From: Thalassoglobus sp. JC818 | GTDB lineage: Bacteria; Planctomycetota; Planctomycetia; Planctomycetales; Planctomycetaceae | Assembly (NCBI RefSeq): GCF_040717535.1 | Contig: NZ_JBFEFI010000007.1 | Span: 310,001 to 374,000 of the forward strand | DNA: 64,000 nucleotides | Direction of reading: 5' to 3' | In this document: in pieces, positions 63,981 to 64,000 of the stretch | Numbering within the stretch: the first letter of the stretch is position 1 | How the letters are laid out: each line of letters begins with the position of its first letter | Notes under the pieces: model-generated | The model's input: the letters and a program-made list of their open reading frames with translations, nothing else | What the model was told of the DNA's origin: nothing | The model's database searches: none | Translations under genes and position numbers: made by a program

Positions 63981-64000
63981 ATGTCCAACGTATCGCAGCA
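63981..64000 (+). CDS. Possible start of a gene, cut by the window end
   Basis: ATG at 63981 is preceded by GGAGCAGAGG and continues MSNVSQ to the end. Too short to identify. Confidence 0.35.

Overview
The window looks like the chromosome of a marine or freshwater planctomycete. The evidence is in the gene content: two secreted sulfatases, an adjacent pair of a cytochrome-c-domain DUF1553 protein and a Tat-exported DUF1501 protein, many short unexplained intergenic stretches, a V/A-type ATPase operon of the Chlamydia/Bacteroidetes type, an archaeal-type phenylalanyl-tRNA synthetase alpha chain, a YXWGXW-repeat surface protein and a TadABC cluster. I cannot name the genus from sequence alone.

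Layout. 1-9.9 kb: 3'-truncated nucleotide-sugar dehydrogenase, sulfatase, DUF1501/DUF1553 pair and a second (SGSH-like) sulfatase. 10.1-17.7 kb: V/A-ATPase operon in the order B-D-I-K-E-DUF2764-A, a circular permutation of the usual E-DUF2764-A-B-D-I-K order. 17.8-24.3 kb: a tightly coupled carbohydrate operon, phosphoketolase - LOG-family protein - glycogen debranching enzyme - acetate kinase, which would carry sugar phosphates to acetyl phosphate and then to acetate plus ATP. 24.4-25.5 kb: a small unknown gene plus a HEPN-domain gene, possibly a defence or toxin-antitoxin pair.

25.7-36.2 kb: a 10.5-kb integrated mobile element bounded by a 25-bp perfect direct repeat. It has a tyrosine integrase with paired arm-type repeats at both ends, a helix-turn-helix (AlpA/Xis-like) gene, a P4/D5-type primase-helicase and, directly behind that gene, two inverted triplets of a 9-bp iteron separated by 80 bp (a very likely replication origin). 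A cluster of tiny overlapping genes follows, many of them zinc ribbons, together with a coiled-coil protein and an HK97-type major capsid protein of the Mu gpT-like family. No terminase, portal, protease or tail gene is present. This is the most interesting part of the window: it reads as a phage-satellite-like element that brings its own capsid protein and origin but must borrow packaging and tails.

36.6-48.5 kb: envelope and polysaccharide genes (NAD-dependent epimerase, sulfotransferase, SDR, ComEA-like protein, a large SR-rich YXWGXW protein, glycosyltransferase, UDP-glucuronate decarboxylase), then a MEKHLA-domain and a DUF1499 protein. 48.6-59.4 kb: pheS, a NuoL-like membrane protein, typA, a TrkA-N potassium channel with an unusual filter, a lipoprotein, an FAD oxidoreductase and a DUF1573 protein. 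60.0-63.4 kb: tadC-tadB-tadA on the minus strand. The last 20 bases may be the start of a plus-strand gene.

All calls come from reading the sequence and from remembered family motifs. No database search, gene-calling statistics or structure prediction could be run.
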